From positions 1 through 64,000 of the forward strand of contig NZ_LFVY01000016.1 in NCBI RefSeq assembly GCF_001050155.1: a stretch of DNA of 64,000 nucleotides, read 5' to 3'. Below are positions 50,245 through 58,555 of the stretch, piece after piece. The stretch's first letter is position 1, and each line of letters starts with the position of its first letter. The notes beneath the pieces are model-generated. The model searched no databases. It was given only the letters and a program-made list of their open reading frames with translations, and was not told the DNA's origin. Position numbers and translations under genes: made by a program. Source of the DNA: Nitratireductor soli. Lineage in GTDB: Bacteria; Pseudomonadota; Alphaproteobacteria; Rhizobiales; Rhizobiaceae.

Positions 50245-52695
50245 TCACTCCGCGGCCTGCTGGAGGGAAAGAGCCGCCATCGGCTGGAACTCGTGCTTGT
50301 CCTTGCCGGACACGCGTTGCGACCACGGATCGACCTGCGCGAATTGCTGGCTGTAGACGAAGCGGTCGTAATAGGCCTTGCGGCGCTCGACATCGTCGAG
50401 AACCTGCCGCCTCACCTCGTCGTATCCGATGCGCTTCGCCCATTTGTAGATGCGTTCCAGATAGCGGGCCTGCTCGCGATACATCTGCGTCAGCGCGACG
50501 ATCGCCTCAAGCGCCTCGTCCTCGGTCTTGACGAGGCCGAGCACCTCGGTGCCCTTGATGTCGAGCCCGGCGGCGCCGGCGAAGTGAATCTCGAAGCCGG
50601 AATCCACGCAGATGACACCGACATCCTTGCAGGTGGCCTCGGCGCAGTTTCGCGGACAGCCTGACACCGCCATCTTCACCTTGGCGGGCGTCCACGAACC
50701 CCACATGAACTTCTCGATGCGGATGCCGAGACCGGTGGAATCCCGGGTGCCGAAGCGGCACCAGTCCGAACCCACGCAGGTCTTCACCGTGCGCAGCCCC
50801 TTGGCGTAGGCATGGCCGGAAACGAAGCCCGCCTGCCCGAGATCGGCCCACACCGCCGGCAGGTCCTCCTTCTTGATGCCCAGCATGTCGATACGCTGGC
50901 CGCCAGTCACCTTCACGGTCGGGATGGCAAACTTGTCGACCACGTTGGCGATGGCCCGCAATTCCTTCGAGGACGTGACGCCGCCCCACATGCGGGGCAC
51001 CACCGAGTAGGTCCCATCCTTCTGGATGTTGGCGTGTACCCGCTCGTTGATGAAGCGCGACTGGTAGTCGTCGGCGTACTCGTCCGGCCAGTCGGCGACG
51101 AGGTAGTAGTTGAGCGCAGGTCGGCATTTGGCGCAGCCGCAGGAGGTCTTCCACTCCAGCTCCTGCATCACGGCGGGGATCGTCTTGAGACCCTTCGCCT
51201 TGATCAGGCGACGCACCTCGTCATGCCCCAGTTCCGTGCAGGAGCACATCGGCTGGACCGCGGCGGGGTTGTAGCTGTCGCCGAGCGAAAGCTGCATCAG
51301 CTTCTCGACCAGCCCGGTGCAGGTGCCACAGGAGGCGGAGGCCTTGGTATGGGCCCGGACGTCGTCCAGCGTCGTCAGGCCTCTGGACGTGATGGTTGAA
51401 ACGATCTTGCTCTTGCAGACGCCGTTGCAGCCGCAGATTTCCGCATCATCCGCCAGTGCCGCAACGGCCGCCAGAGGGTCCGCCGAGGCGCCCCCCTGAA
51501 ACGCCTGCCCGAAGATCAGCGTGTCGCGCATCTGCGAGACGTCCGTCTGTTTCTTTTGCAGGTCGGTGAACCATGCCCCGTCAGTCGTCTCGCCGAACAG
51601 CACCGTGCCGATGATGCGGTCGTCCTTGAGCACGACGCGCTTGTAGACACCGGCGGCGGCATCGCGCAGCACGATCTCCTCACGGTCGTCGCCGTCGGCG
51701 AAATCACCAACGGAGTAGAGATCGATGCCCGTCACTTTCAGCTTGGTCGGCGTATCGGCATGGGCGAAAAGGTCTTCGCCGGTCTCGGCCAGAGCGGCCG
51801 CCGCCACGCGCGCCATCTGGTAGAGGGGCGCAACCAGGCCATACACATGCCCCCCCACCTCCGCGCACTCGCCGAGCGCGAAGATGTCCGGGTCGAGCGT
51901 GCGCATCCGGTCGTCGGTGACGATGCCCCGGTTGACCGTCAGCCCAGCCTCTTTTGCCAGCGTCACGTTGGGCCGGATGCCCACCGCCATCACCACCAGC
52001 GTGGCCGGAATGATCGTGCCGTCATCGAGCTCGACGCCCTCGACCTTGCCATTGCCGACGATCTGCTTCGTGTTTGCCCGGGTAACGACCTTAATGCCCC
52101 GCGCCTCTACCGCCCGCTGCAGCAGGTATCCGGCAGCGGGGTCGAGCTGGCGTTCCATCAGCGTCGGCATGACGTGGAGCACCGTCACCTCCATGCCTCG
52201 CTCCTTCAGGCCGGCAGCGGCTTCGAGGCCGAGAAGGCCACCGCCGATCACAACCGCCGTCTGGCGCGACTGGGCGGCCAGGAGCATCGCATTGACGTCG
52301 TCGAGGTCGCGGTAGGTCAGCACTCCCGGCAGATCGTTGCCGGGCACCGGAATGATGAACGGCACGGACCCGGTGGCGATCATCAGCTTGTCGTAGGGTT
52401 CCGTCACGCCGTGGTCTGACGTCACGGTCTTCGCCTCGCGGTCGATGGCGACGATCTTGTGGCCCTTGTAGAGCATGATGTTGTTGGCGACGTACCAGCC
52501 GTCGCCATGGATCACGATCTCCTCAAAGCTCTTTTCGCCCGAAAGCACCGGCGACAGCATGATGCGGTCGTAGTTCACGCGCGGTTCGGCGTTGAAGATC
52601 GTGATGCCGTAGCGGTCAGGCGCGGCTTCCAGCAGATGCTCGAGCATCCTGCCGGGAGCCATGCCGTTGCCGATGATGACGAGTTTCTCTGTCAT
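50245..52695 (-). CDS. nirB: Assimilatory nitrite reductase (NADH) large subunit
   Basis: An 816-residue siroheme enzyme of normal length. In order: a FAD/NAD oxidoreductase part (LVIIGNGMAPGRMLEHL, AVVIGGGLLGLEAAAGLKE), a BFD-like 2Fe-2S domain (CGCNGVCKSK, SASCGTCTG), a second Cys cluster (CSCTELGHDE, CGCAKC), and the sulfite/nitrite reductase domain with the siroheme/4Fe-4S ligands in SGCPRNCAEATCKDVG. It reduces nitrite to ammonium in the cytosol. The start at 52695 follows GGGAGACGACGGCC and is 20 nt after narK. Confidence 0.95.
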   Translation of the reverse strand: MTEKLVIIGNGMAPGRMLEHLLEAAPDRYGITIFNAEPRVNYDRIMLSPVLSGEKSFEEIVIHGDGWYVANNIMLYKGHKIVAIDREAKTVTSDHGVTEPYDKLMIATGSVPFIIPVPGNDLPGVLTYRDLDDVNAMLLAAQSRQTAVVIGGGLLGLEAAAGLKERGMEVTVLHVMPTLMERQLDPAAGYLLQRAVEARGIKVVTRANTKQIVGNGKVEGVELDDGTIIPATLVVMAVGIRPNVTLAKEAGLTVNRGIVTDDRMRTLDPDIFALGECAEVGGHVYGLVAPLYQMARVAAAALAETGEDLFAHADTPTKLKVTGIDLYSVGDFADGDDREEIVLRDAAAGVYKRVVLKDDRIIGTVLFGETTDGAWFTDLQKKQTDVSQMRDTLIFGQAFQGGASADPLAAVAALADDAEICGCNGVCKSKIVSTITSRGLTTLDDVRAHTKASASCGTCTGLVEKLMQLSLGDSYNPAAVQPMCSCTELGHDEVRRLIKAKGLKTIPAVMQELEWKTSCGCAKCRPALNYYLVADWPDEYADDYQSRFINERVHANIQKDGTYSVVPRMWGGVTSSKELRAIANVVDKFAIPTVKVTGGQRIDMLGIKKEDLPAVWADLGQAGFVSGHAYAKGLRTVKTCVGSDWCRFGTRDSTGLGIRIEKFMWGSWTPAKVKMAVSGCPRNCAEATCKDVGVICVDSGFEIHFAGAAGLDIKGTEVLGLVKTEDEALEAIVALTQMYREQARYLERIYKWAKRIGYDEVRRQVLDDVERRKAYYDRFVYSQQFAQVDPWSQRVSGKDKHEFQPMAALSLQQAAE

Positions 52696-52715
52696 GGCCG
52701 TCGTCTCCCGTCCGA

Positions 52716-54014
52716 TCATTCCGCAGCCTGAGCGAACGAGGCCGTCGGCGCCGCCACGCGCTTTTCCATCTGCCGGATCGCCAGATGCATCCACACCAGG
52801 CACGCGCCCACCAGCACGAAGAGCAGCATGAAGCAGCTGGACCAGATGCCTGTGAGGTCATTGAGGGCGCCGAACGCGATGGGAAGGATGAAACCGCCAA
52901 GGCCGCCGATCATGCCGACAAGGCCGCCCACCGCGCCGACATTATCGGGGTAGTAGACGGGGATGTGCTTGTAGACGGCGGCCTTGCCGAGGCTCATGAA
53001 GAAGCCCAGCACGAAGGCAACCGCCACGAAGGCCACGGGGCCGATGGCCATGTGAAATGCGATCTGCCCGTTGATGCCCTGTACGAGATAGTCGGTCGCC
53101 GGGATCGACAGCACCGCGCAGCACACAGCCGACACGACGAAGGTCCAGTAGAGCACGGTGCGCGCGCCGACGCGGTCGGAGAGCACGCCGCCATAGGCGC
53201 GGAAGATCGAGGCAGGAACCGAATAGGCCGCGCCGATCATGCCGGCGGTGGCGATGTCGAAGCCATAGACGCCGATCAGGTAGCGCGGCAGCCACAGCGC
53301 CAATGCAACGAAGGCTCCGAATGCAAAGAAGTAATAGAGCGCGAAGCGCCAGACCCGCATGTCGCGCAGTGGTTCGAATTCAGCCAGGAAGCTGCGCGGC
53401 TGGCCGGCGCCGGTCAGGCGGCGCTGGCGGATCACCGGGTCGTCCTCGGTGGTGAGCCAGAAGACTGCGGCCATCGCCACCAGCGCCGCAGCCCAGACCA
53501 GCGCCACGCTCTGCCAGCCCCATGCCAGCAGCACGAAGGGTGCTGCAAACTTGGTGACGGCCGCGCCGACATTGCCGACGCCGAAAATGCCGAGCGCAGT
53601 GCCCTGACGCGCCGCCGGATAGAAGCGCGAGACATAGGCGACGCCGACGGCGAAGGAGCCGCCGGCAAGGCCAACGCCCAGAGCGGCAACCAGCATCTGG
53701 GCGTAGGTCGTCGCGAAGGCGAGCAGGAACGTCGCCAGCGCCGATGCGAGCATCGTCACCGTATAGACGACCCTGCCGCCGAGACGGTCGGTCCAGATGC
53801 CGAGCAGCACGCGGACGAGCGATCCTGTCAGGATCGGCATGCCGACCAGCAGGCCGAACTGCGTTTCGCTCAGGCCGAGCTCGTCCTTGATGCGAATACC
53901 GATGATCGAAAAGATCGTCCATACGGCGAAGCAGACGGTGAAGGCGATGGTGGACATCGCCAGCGCCCGGCTGGCCGAATTGTCGGGTGTGGCGGTTTTG
54001 GTAGTTTCCGTCAT
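52716..54014 (-). CDS. narK: Nitrate/nitrite MFS transporter (NarK/NasA family)
   Basis: A 432-residue major facilitator with twelve hydrophobic segments. Family elements are SETQFGLLVGMPILTGSLVR, GIWTDRLGGR, LGVGLAGGSFAVGVAYVSRF and the nitrate-porter signature near GFFMSLGKAAVYKHIPVYYP and VGAVGGLVGMIGGLGGFILP. It imports nitrate for NasA. ATG 54014 has GGAG with 6-nt spacing; ATG 54029, five codons upstream, is an alternative. It is the first gene behind the NasT-type leader (54068-54186). Confidence 0.92.
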   Translation of the reverse strand: MTETTKTATPDNSASRALAMSTIAFTVCFAVWTIFSIIGIRIKDELGLSETQFGLLVGMPILTGSLVRVLLGIWTDRLGGRVVYTVTMLASALATFLLAFATTYAQMLVAALGVGLAGGSFAVGVAYVSRFYPAARQGTALGIFGVGNVGAAVTKFAAPFVLLAWGWQSVALVWAAALVAMAAVFWLTTEDDPVIRQRRLTGAGQPRSFLAEFEPLRDMRVWRFALYYFFAFGAFVALALWLPRYLIGVYGFDIATAGMIGAAYSVPASIFRAYGGVLSDRVGARTVLYWTFVVSAVCCAVLSIPATDYLVQGINGQIAFHMAIGPVAFVAVAFVLGFFMSLGKAAVYKHIPVYYPDNVGAVGGLVGMIGGLGGFILPIAFGALNDLTGIWSSCFMLLFVLVGACLVWMHLAIRQMEKRVAAPTASFAQAAE

Positions 54015-54061
54015 TTCTGGCTCCATCATCAGCCCTTGGGAGTGGCTGTGCGCTGGCTGAA

Positions 54062-54134
54062 AACAAAAAAGCCGCCGATCAGCCCTCACGCGTGCCGGAA
54101 TCCGGAAACGCGAAACAAGCTGATCGGCGGCTTT
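54062..54134 (-). terminator. Leader intrinsic terminator upstream of narK
   Basis: In the narK direction AAAGCCGCCGATCAGC (54134-54119) pairs perfectly with GCTGATCGGCGGCTTT (54083-54068), followed by TTTTTTGTTT. The 35-nt loop holds a further small CCGGA-A-TCCGG hairpin. The structure ends about 50 nt before the narK start, so it is an attenuator inside the leader, not an end-of-operon signal. Confidence 0.8.
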
Positions 54135-54140
54135 GCCTGG

Positions 54141-54186
54141 CGCGCCCGTCGTTGGACGCGAAATCTGAAGACCCTTCGTCGGGCCT
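54141..54186 (-). promoter_or_regulatory. ANTAR (NasT) target: two tandem hexaloop hairpins
   Basis: Read as RNA, the first hairpin (54186-54169) has a 6-bp stem AGGCCC/GGGUCU with loop GACGAA. After 8 nt the second (54160-54141) has a 7-bp stem CGCGUCC/GGGCGCG with loop AACGAC. Two close stem-loops with six-base loops carrying G at position 4, and A at position 1 in the second, are the known ANTAR recognition form. The NasT gene is next door. Confidence 0.75.
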
Positions 54187-54197
54187 GCAAATGACTA

Positions 54198-54213
54198 AGC
54201 AGGTTACGTGCCA
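54198..54213 (-). promoter_or_regulatory. Sigma-54 promoter for narK-nirB-nirD-nasA-cysG
   Basis: On the minus strand TGGCACGTAACCTGCT matches the -24/-12 consensus: GG at 54212-54211 and GC at 54200-54199, separated by 10 bp. Transcription would begin near 54188, just before the first leader hairpin. GTGCACTGCAC at 54335-54345, some 150 bp upstream, may contribute an NtrC-type site. Confidence 0.75.
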
Positions 54214-54380
54214 GTTTCGGAAATTAGATTAAAACCTTGCAATAACAGAAGTTTACGAATCCATCCCATGCGATGCCGGCTGTCATCGCTGCATTCTTTT
54301 TGTTCAAGGCGCCGCGATCGCCAGCCCAAGATTTGTGCACTGCACGATAAATGGCAGGCCTGCGGTTACAGTCGAGGCAA

Positions 54381-55589
54381 CTATGACAGGCGCAAATATC
54401 GGGCGACCTGGTCCGGGTCGAAGACCTTGCCGTCGAAGAAGCCGTCCGGCCCCAGAACGAGGCTTGCACCTGCCGATCCGACGGGCGTCGGCGCGGTCAG
54501 CGACCCTTCGACCTTGGCGTTCGCGCCCGGCAACGCCACGCCGAGGGGCCCGAGCGCGGCGCGGTAGAGATCCGGACGATAGGTTTCGCGCGCAATGCGC
54601 TCGTTGGCATCGCTTGCTTCGATCTGACCCCATCGCGCCATCTGGCTGTAGAACCACAAGGCATGGCTTCGCCACGGGAAGGTGGCAGCCCGCGCGAGCG
54701 GCACAAAGAAGTCGTCGACGGCGATCTGCCCGCCATCGGCGCCCAACAATTGCCCGGACAGGGCCGGCATGAGCCATTCAGCTTCACAATCCACATAGCC
54801 GGGCCGCGCGAGGGTTGCCGCCAGTTCCGCGTGGTTGGCGGCATCGCCGCACCATTGCGCGGCACGATAGAGAGCGCGCAGCAGCCTGCCGAGCGCTTCC
54901 GGATTGGCGTCGGCCCATTCCGCGGACACACCCAGCACCTTTTCCGGGCTCGAACGCCAGATCTTCGACTTTGTCGTGACCAAACGGCCGGTTCCGCGGA
55001 ACACGGAAGCGCTGTTCCAGGGTTCGCCCGCGCAATAGCCGTCGATCTGCCCGGCCGCCAACGCATCCGGCATCAGCGGCGGCGGCAAGATCATGATGTC
55101 AACGTCCCGCTCGGGGTTGATCCCACTCGCCGCCAGCCAGTAGCGCAGTTCGTAATTGTGGCCCGAATGCGGATGCACAACGGCCAGACGCAGTCGCTCC
55201 GCCGCCCGCGACGCGATGACCTGCCGGAGCGCGGCGCCGTTGGTGGTCGGGTCGAGATCGGCGGATGCGCCCGCCTCCAGCATCGCCGCCCACACGGGTA
55301 CCGACACGGTCACCGCATTGCCGCCCAGCCCCAGCGCCATCGGCGCGATGGTGGGCATGGCCAGCGGCGCAAGGCCGAGATTGAAGGCGATCGGCATCGG
55401 CGCCAGCATGTGCGCGGCAGCAAAGTGACCGACCGCCAGCCTGTCGCGCACGCTGGCCCAGGAGTTCTCGCGCACCAGCACGAGATCGACCCCTTCAGCC
55501 TCCGCAAACCCCTTTTCGCGCGCGGCGACGAGCAGGGCGCTGTCCAGCAGCGGCAGGAACCCGACTGTGATCCGGCAATCGGCGGTCAT
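54381..55589 (-). CDS. nasS: Cytosolic nitrate sensor NasS (NrtA/CmpA-like)
   Basis: A 402-residue protein of the nitrate-binding NrtA/CmpA fold without a signal peptide (MTADCRITVGFLPLLDSALL), which fits cytosolic NasS and not a transporter subunit. Ligand-fold segments include GHFAAAHMLAPMPIAFNLGL, HPHSGHNYELRYWLAASGIN and GYCAGEPWNSASV. NasS holds NasT inactive without nitrate or nitrite and releases it when the ligand binds. Its start overlaps the nasT stop by 4 nt. The gene ends about 170 nt upstream of the promoter of the structural genes. Confidence 0.92.
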   Translation of the reverse strand: MTADCRITVGFLPLLDSALLVAAREKGFAEAEGVDLVLVRENSWASVRDRLAVGHFAAAHMLAPMPIAFNLGLAPLAMPTIAPMALGLGGNAVTVSVPVWAAMLEAGASADLDPTTNGAALRQVIASRAAERLRLAVVHPHSGHNYELRYWLAASGINPERDVDIMILPPPLMPDALAAGQIDGYCAGEPWNSASVFRGTGRLVTTKSKIWRSSPEKVLGVSAEWADANPEALGRLLRALYRAAQWCGDAANHAELAATLARPGYVDCEAEWLMPALSGQLLGADGGQIAVDDFFVPLARAATFPWRSHALWFYSQMARWGQIEASDANERIARETYRPDLYRAALGPLGVALPGANAKVEGSLTAPTPVGSAGASLVLGPDGFFDGKVFDPDQVARYLRLS

Positions 55590-56188
55590 AGGTCGTCTCC
55601 CGGTTCCAGCAACCCGGCCGCAGTGATGAGGCTCTGCGCGATTTCAGCGATCTTCCGGTTCTGGTTCATGGCCGTCTTGCGCAGCAGTGCATACGCTTCG
55701 TCTTCCGACATGCCGCGCGACTTCATCAAAATGCCCCTGGCCCGTTCCACGAGCTTGCGGTTCTCCAGCTCCGTGCGCGCGTCCTCAAGTTCGCGCGCCA
55801 TGCGCGAGAAAGCGTTGAAGCGGCTGATCGCCATCTCAACGATCGGCTTGACGCGATCCTTGCGCAGCCCGTCGACGATATAGGCCGACACGCCGGCATC
55901 TACGGCGGCTTCGATCGAGGCGCTGTCGGATCGATCGACGAACATGGCGATCGGCCGTTTCACCGCGCGTGTGAGCTGGAACATGCTTTCCAGCATGTCG
56001 CGGTTGGGATTTTCCAGATCGATGACAATAACGTCGGGCTCGATGTCGGCGATGCGTCGGGCGATGCCGGCGATGTCGTGGATGATCGCCACCTCGCCAT
56101 GGCCGGCCTCGCGCAGTCCTTCCTCGATCACCGCCGCGCGGATGCGGTTCTCGTCGATAATCAGGATGCGCAAGGCGGGGCGACTCAT
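55586..56188 (-). CDS. nasT: ANTAR-domain RNA-binding antiterminator NasT
   Basis: A 200-residue protein with an N-terminal response-regulator-like domain (LRILIIDENRIRAAVIEEGL, PDVIVIDLENPNRDML) and a C-terminal ANTAR domain (RKLVERARGILMKSRGMSED, EAYALLRKTAMNQNRKIAEI). ANTAR proteins bind paired hexaloop hairpins in leader RNA and prevent terminator formation. Its target is visible at 54141-54186. The gene is first in the nasTS pair, separate from the structural operon. Confidence 0.93.
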   Translation of the reverse strand: MSRPALRILIIDENRIRAAVIEEGLREAGHGEVAIIHDIAGIARRIADIEPDVIVIDLENPNRDMLESMFQLTRAVKRPIAMFVDRSDSASIEAAVDAGVSAYIVDGLRKDRVKPIVEMAISRFNAFSRMARELEDARTELENRKLVERARGILMKSRGMSEDEAYALLRKTAMNQNRKIAEIAQSLITAAGLLEPGDDL

Positions 56189-56224
56189 GTGCTACTTGTT
56201 TGCGCGTTCCGCCACGCGCTGCAA

Positions 56225-56370
56225 TGCAAAATTTTCAGTGTGGGAGTTCCCTCGTCGGCTCATCGAGTGCTCAAGATTGTGATGCTTCGGGAACGCCGCC
56301 CAATCCATGCTGGTGAATTACAAGCCCTGATCTGAGTGGATCAGGACCTTGTTCCTCGGCTTTCGAATGC
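56225..56370 (-). pseudogene. IS3-family transposase (OrfB) fragment
   Basis: On the minus strand one frame reads RKPRNKVLIHSDQGL, a stop, then FTSMDWAAFPKHHNLEHSMS and RRGN. This is the HSDQG-S-Q-F ... SMSRRGNC segment of the IS3-group integrase core, with the Asp of the DDE triad still present. A stop replaces the Gln or Ser after HSDQGL, and the rest of the enzyme is gone. It lies just upstream of nasT and records an old insertion at the edge of the nitrate cluster. Confidence 0.7.
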
Positions 56371-56476
56371 CCCGATGCCACCCCGAACTCCTCGGCGAAG
56401 AAACAATGCGACAGCACCGATGAAGGCCATAGCTTCGCTTCCAGGTTCCGAAGATCTTCTCGATCCCGGGTCCTTG

Positions 56477-56878
56477 CTACGGCTTCGGTTCAGCCTTCAG
56501 ATAAGCGATCACATTGGCGATATCTTCGTCACTCTTCAGGCCGGGAAACACCATCTTGCCCTTCGGAATGACGGCTTTCGGATCGCGCAGATAATCGCTC
56601 AAGTTTTCGTCGTTCCAGACAAACCCTCCCTCACCCGCTTCGCGCATATTCGCTGAATAACGGGACTTGAACGATTCCAGGGAGCCCGCAGTGCGGTCCA
56701 TCACATCGAGCAGGCTCGGGCCGACCTTGTTCTTGTCGGTTTCCGCCTCGTGACAGGCGCGGCATTTGTTGAACACGGTCTTGCCTGCGGCCGGGTCGCC
56801 CTCCTGCGCCCATAGCTGCGTTCCGGCAAGCATCAGGACAACAAGACCGGCGGAGACGATGTAGGAATGCCTGTTCAT
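56477..56878 (-). CDS. Class I c-type cytochrome
   Basis: A 133-residue periplasmic monohaem cytochrome c. The signal peptide (MNRHSYIVSAGLVVLMLAGT) is cleaved near LWAQEG; haem attachment is CRACH in VFNKCRACHEAE and the distal Met is probably in IPKGKMVFPGLK. Layout and length match cytochrome c2/c550-type electron carriers. The AAAGGAGGGACCGTCATC site precedes the ATG. It may donate electrons to the oxidase at 58172-62675. Confidence 0.9.
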   Translation of the reverse strand: MNRHSYIVSAGLVVLMLAGTQLWAQEGDPAAGKTVFNKCRACHEAETDKNKVGPSLLDVMDRTAGSLESFKSRYSANMREAGEGGFVWNDENLSDYLRDPKAVIPKGKMVFPGLKSDEDIANVIAYLKAEPKP

Positions 56879-56987
56879 GATGACGGTCCCTCCTTTCGTA
56901 TCGATATGGTCGCTGCGACCTCCCCTGCCGGGCATGGCCGCCCTCAAGGATTGCTAACGGCGTCGATTGCAAACGGTTCCGCGGCAC

Positions 56988-57074
56988 CTAATCCAAATAA
57001 GGAATGATGCCGAAACCGATCAGCAGCAGCACGGCCAGAGCAACGCCAACCAGAAGCAACGTTTTGGGGCCCAT
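56988..57074 (-). CDS. 28-residue single-helix membrane peptide
   Basis: A very short gene: ATG 57074, stop TAG at 56988-56990, 28 codons. The product starts MGPKTLLLVGVALAVLLLIG and ends FGIIPYLD, one clear transmembrane helix with a positively charged short N-tail. GGGAGG with 6-nt spacing (57081-57086) precedes the start, which supports translation. It lies between the cytochrome c gene and the DUF2189 gene, near the oxidase operon. Small hydrophobic subunits of this size occur in terminal oxidases, so a subunit or assembly role is possible but unproven. Confidence 0.6.
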   Translation of the reverse strand: MGPKTLLLVGVALAVLLLIGFGIIPYLD

Positions 57075-57306
57075 ATACGACCTCCCGGCGCGCATTTGTC
57101 GGTTGACCGACACACGCTCATGATCGGCAGACTACCGAAGAATGGGTCTTTGCGCCAGTTTGGTGCAGCGATGCCGCAAAAGCGACGACAACGAGCACTT
57201 TCCGTAGTATTCTCACCCATAAGGCAAAGGGTTGCGGTTTCGCGTAACCGTAGTTTTGAGGCACCGTGAACCGCGACTCACCGGACTTCGTCCAGGAGGA
57301 ATGGTC

Positions 57307-58134
57307 ATGACGAGCTTTCACGTTATAGCTGGAGCCCAGAAAACTGTTGCGCATCCGCGGCTGCGGAACGTTGATTTCGCAGATGTCCTCGGCGCGCTGC
57401 GAAGCGGGGTGGAGGATTTCTGGGACAAGCCGTCCCACTATGTTTTCCTGTGCCTGATCTATCCGATTGTGGGCGTGGTCCTGATTTCCTGGGCTTCCAG
57501 CGGCAATGCGCTGCAACTTATCTTTCCGCTGATTGCCGGATTTACCTTGTTGGGGCCGTTTGCAGCAATCGGCCTTTATGAAATCAGCCGGCGCCGTGAA
57601 CTGGGCATGGACACATCCTGGAAGCACGCCTTCAATATGCGCAAGTCGGCCGCCATTCCCTCGATGGTCGCTATCGGCATCATGTTGCTCGGTATCTTTC
57701 TCCTCTGGATATTCACCGCCCAGGGGCTCTACAGATGGCTCTACGGCGACAGCACGCCAGCATCCTTCGTCGGTTTCATCCAGGAAGTGCTGACGACGCA
57801 GCGTGGCTGGACATTGCTTTTGATCGGCAATCTGGCTGGTTTGATCTTCGCCCTGATCGTGCTCAGCACCACGTCCATCGCCTTCCCCTTGCTGCTCGAC
57901 CGGGATGTGGGCGCTTATGCGGCCATCGAGACCTCCGTGCGCGTCATGCAGGCCAATCCGCTGCCGATGCTGCTTTGGGGTTTGATCGTCGCAGCCCTTC
58001 TGGTGATAGGCTCCCTGACGCTGTTCGTCGGGCTGGCGGTGGTCATCCCGGTGCTCGGCCACGCCACTTGGCACCTTTATCGCAAAACAGTGGTTTCGCC
58101 GACCGAGAAGAATACACCGTCGGGGAAACGCTGA
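57307..58134 (+). CDS. DUF2189-domain integral membrane protein
   Basis: A 275-residue protein with about six hydrophobic segments. It resembles DUF2189 proteins: an N-terminal ADVLGALRSGVEDFWDKPSH, LLGPFAAIGLYEISRRRELG, then FPLLLDRDVGAYAAIETSVR and a final VIPVLGHATWHLYRKTV. Function is unknown, but the family is frequently found near terminal oxidase and nitrogen-oxide respiratory genes, as here. ATG 57307 sits 7 nt after AGGAGG; ATG 57301 is adjacent to that site and too close. It converges on the oxidase operon. Confidence 0.85.
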   Translation: MTSFHVIAGAQKTVAHPRLRNVDFADVLGALRSGVEDFWDKPSHYVFLCLIYPIVGVVLISWASSGNALQLIFPLIAGFTLLGPFAAIGLYEISRRRELGMDTSWKHAFNMRKSAAIPSMVAIGIMLLGIFLLWIFTAQGLYRWLYGDSTPASFVGFIQEVLTTQRGWTLLLIGNLAGLIFALIVLSTTSIAFPLLLDRDVGAYAAIETSVRVMQANPLPMLLWGLIVAALLVIGSLTLFVGLAVVIPVLGHATWHLYRKTVVSPTEKNTPSGKR

Positions 58135-58140
58135 GGCATT

Positions 58141-58170
58141 GAGGGTGGGCGAAAACCGTTCCGCCCTCTC
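58141..58170. terminator. Weak hairpin between convergent DUF2189 and oxidase genes
   Basis: GGGCG-N10-CGCCC (58147-58151 and 58162-58166), extended by GAG/CTC outside with a bulge, lies in the 37-bp gap between the two convergent genes. No U-tract is present on either side, so termination efficiency is doubtful. Confidence 0.3.
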
Positions 58171-58171
58171 T

Positions 58172-58546
58172 TCAACCGCCGCCGGAAAAAGCGATCATGC
58201 GGGTGAGCGCGGTGTAGTCGGATTCTATGGCCATGATCGCCACGAAAACGAGCACGGCGATCGGTGGCAGCAGGATCGCGTAGACCAGCGCCAGCCGTTC
58301 CCACACCATATGCATGAAAACGGCGACGATCAGTCCTGCCTTCAGCAACATGAAAACAACGATCAACCCCCAGCGCAGATAGCCCTGAAAGCCTACGTAG
58401 TCGACCAGGTAGGAACAGGCGCTCAGCACGAACAGCCAGAACCAGACAATCAGATAGATGCGGATCGGGTGCTGCTGCCCCTCGGCATGCGCCGCCGTCG
58501 CAGTCTGCGGGAAGCGCTGATGTGTTTGTTCTGCGTGGGAAGCCAT
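58172..58546 (-). CDS. Cytochrome c oxidase subunit IV-like protein
   Basis: A 124-residue membrane protein of the COX4/CyoD-like family. After a polar His-rich N-terminus it has three helices: IYLIVWFWLFVLSACSYLVD, GLIVVFMLLKAGLIVAVFMH and LVYAILLPPIAVLVFVAIMA. The FMLLKAGLIVAVFMHMVWE segment is the family core. It is the last gene of the oxidase operon and starts 9 nt after the second subunit-III-like gene. Confidence 0.85.
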   Translation of the reverse strand: MASHAEQTHQRFPQTATAAHAEGQQHPIRIYLIVWFWLFVLSACSYLVDYVGFQGYLRWGLIVVFMLLKAGLIVAVFMHMVWERLALVYAILLPPIAVLVFVAIMAIESDYTALTRMIAFSGGG

Positions 58547-58555
58547 GATCGTTCC

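Noticed and set aside
54335-54345. GTGCACTGCAC as a full NtrC enhancer
   Set aside because: It is a tight palindrome and lacks the usual spacing of NtrC half sites; at most a partial site, so it was not listed as a feature.
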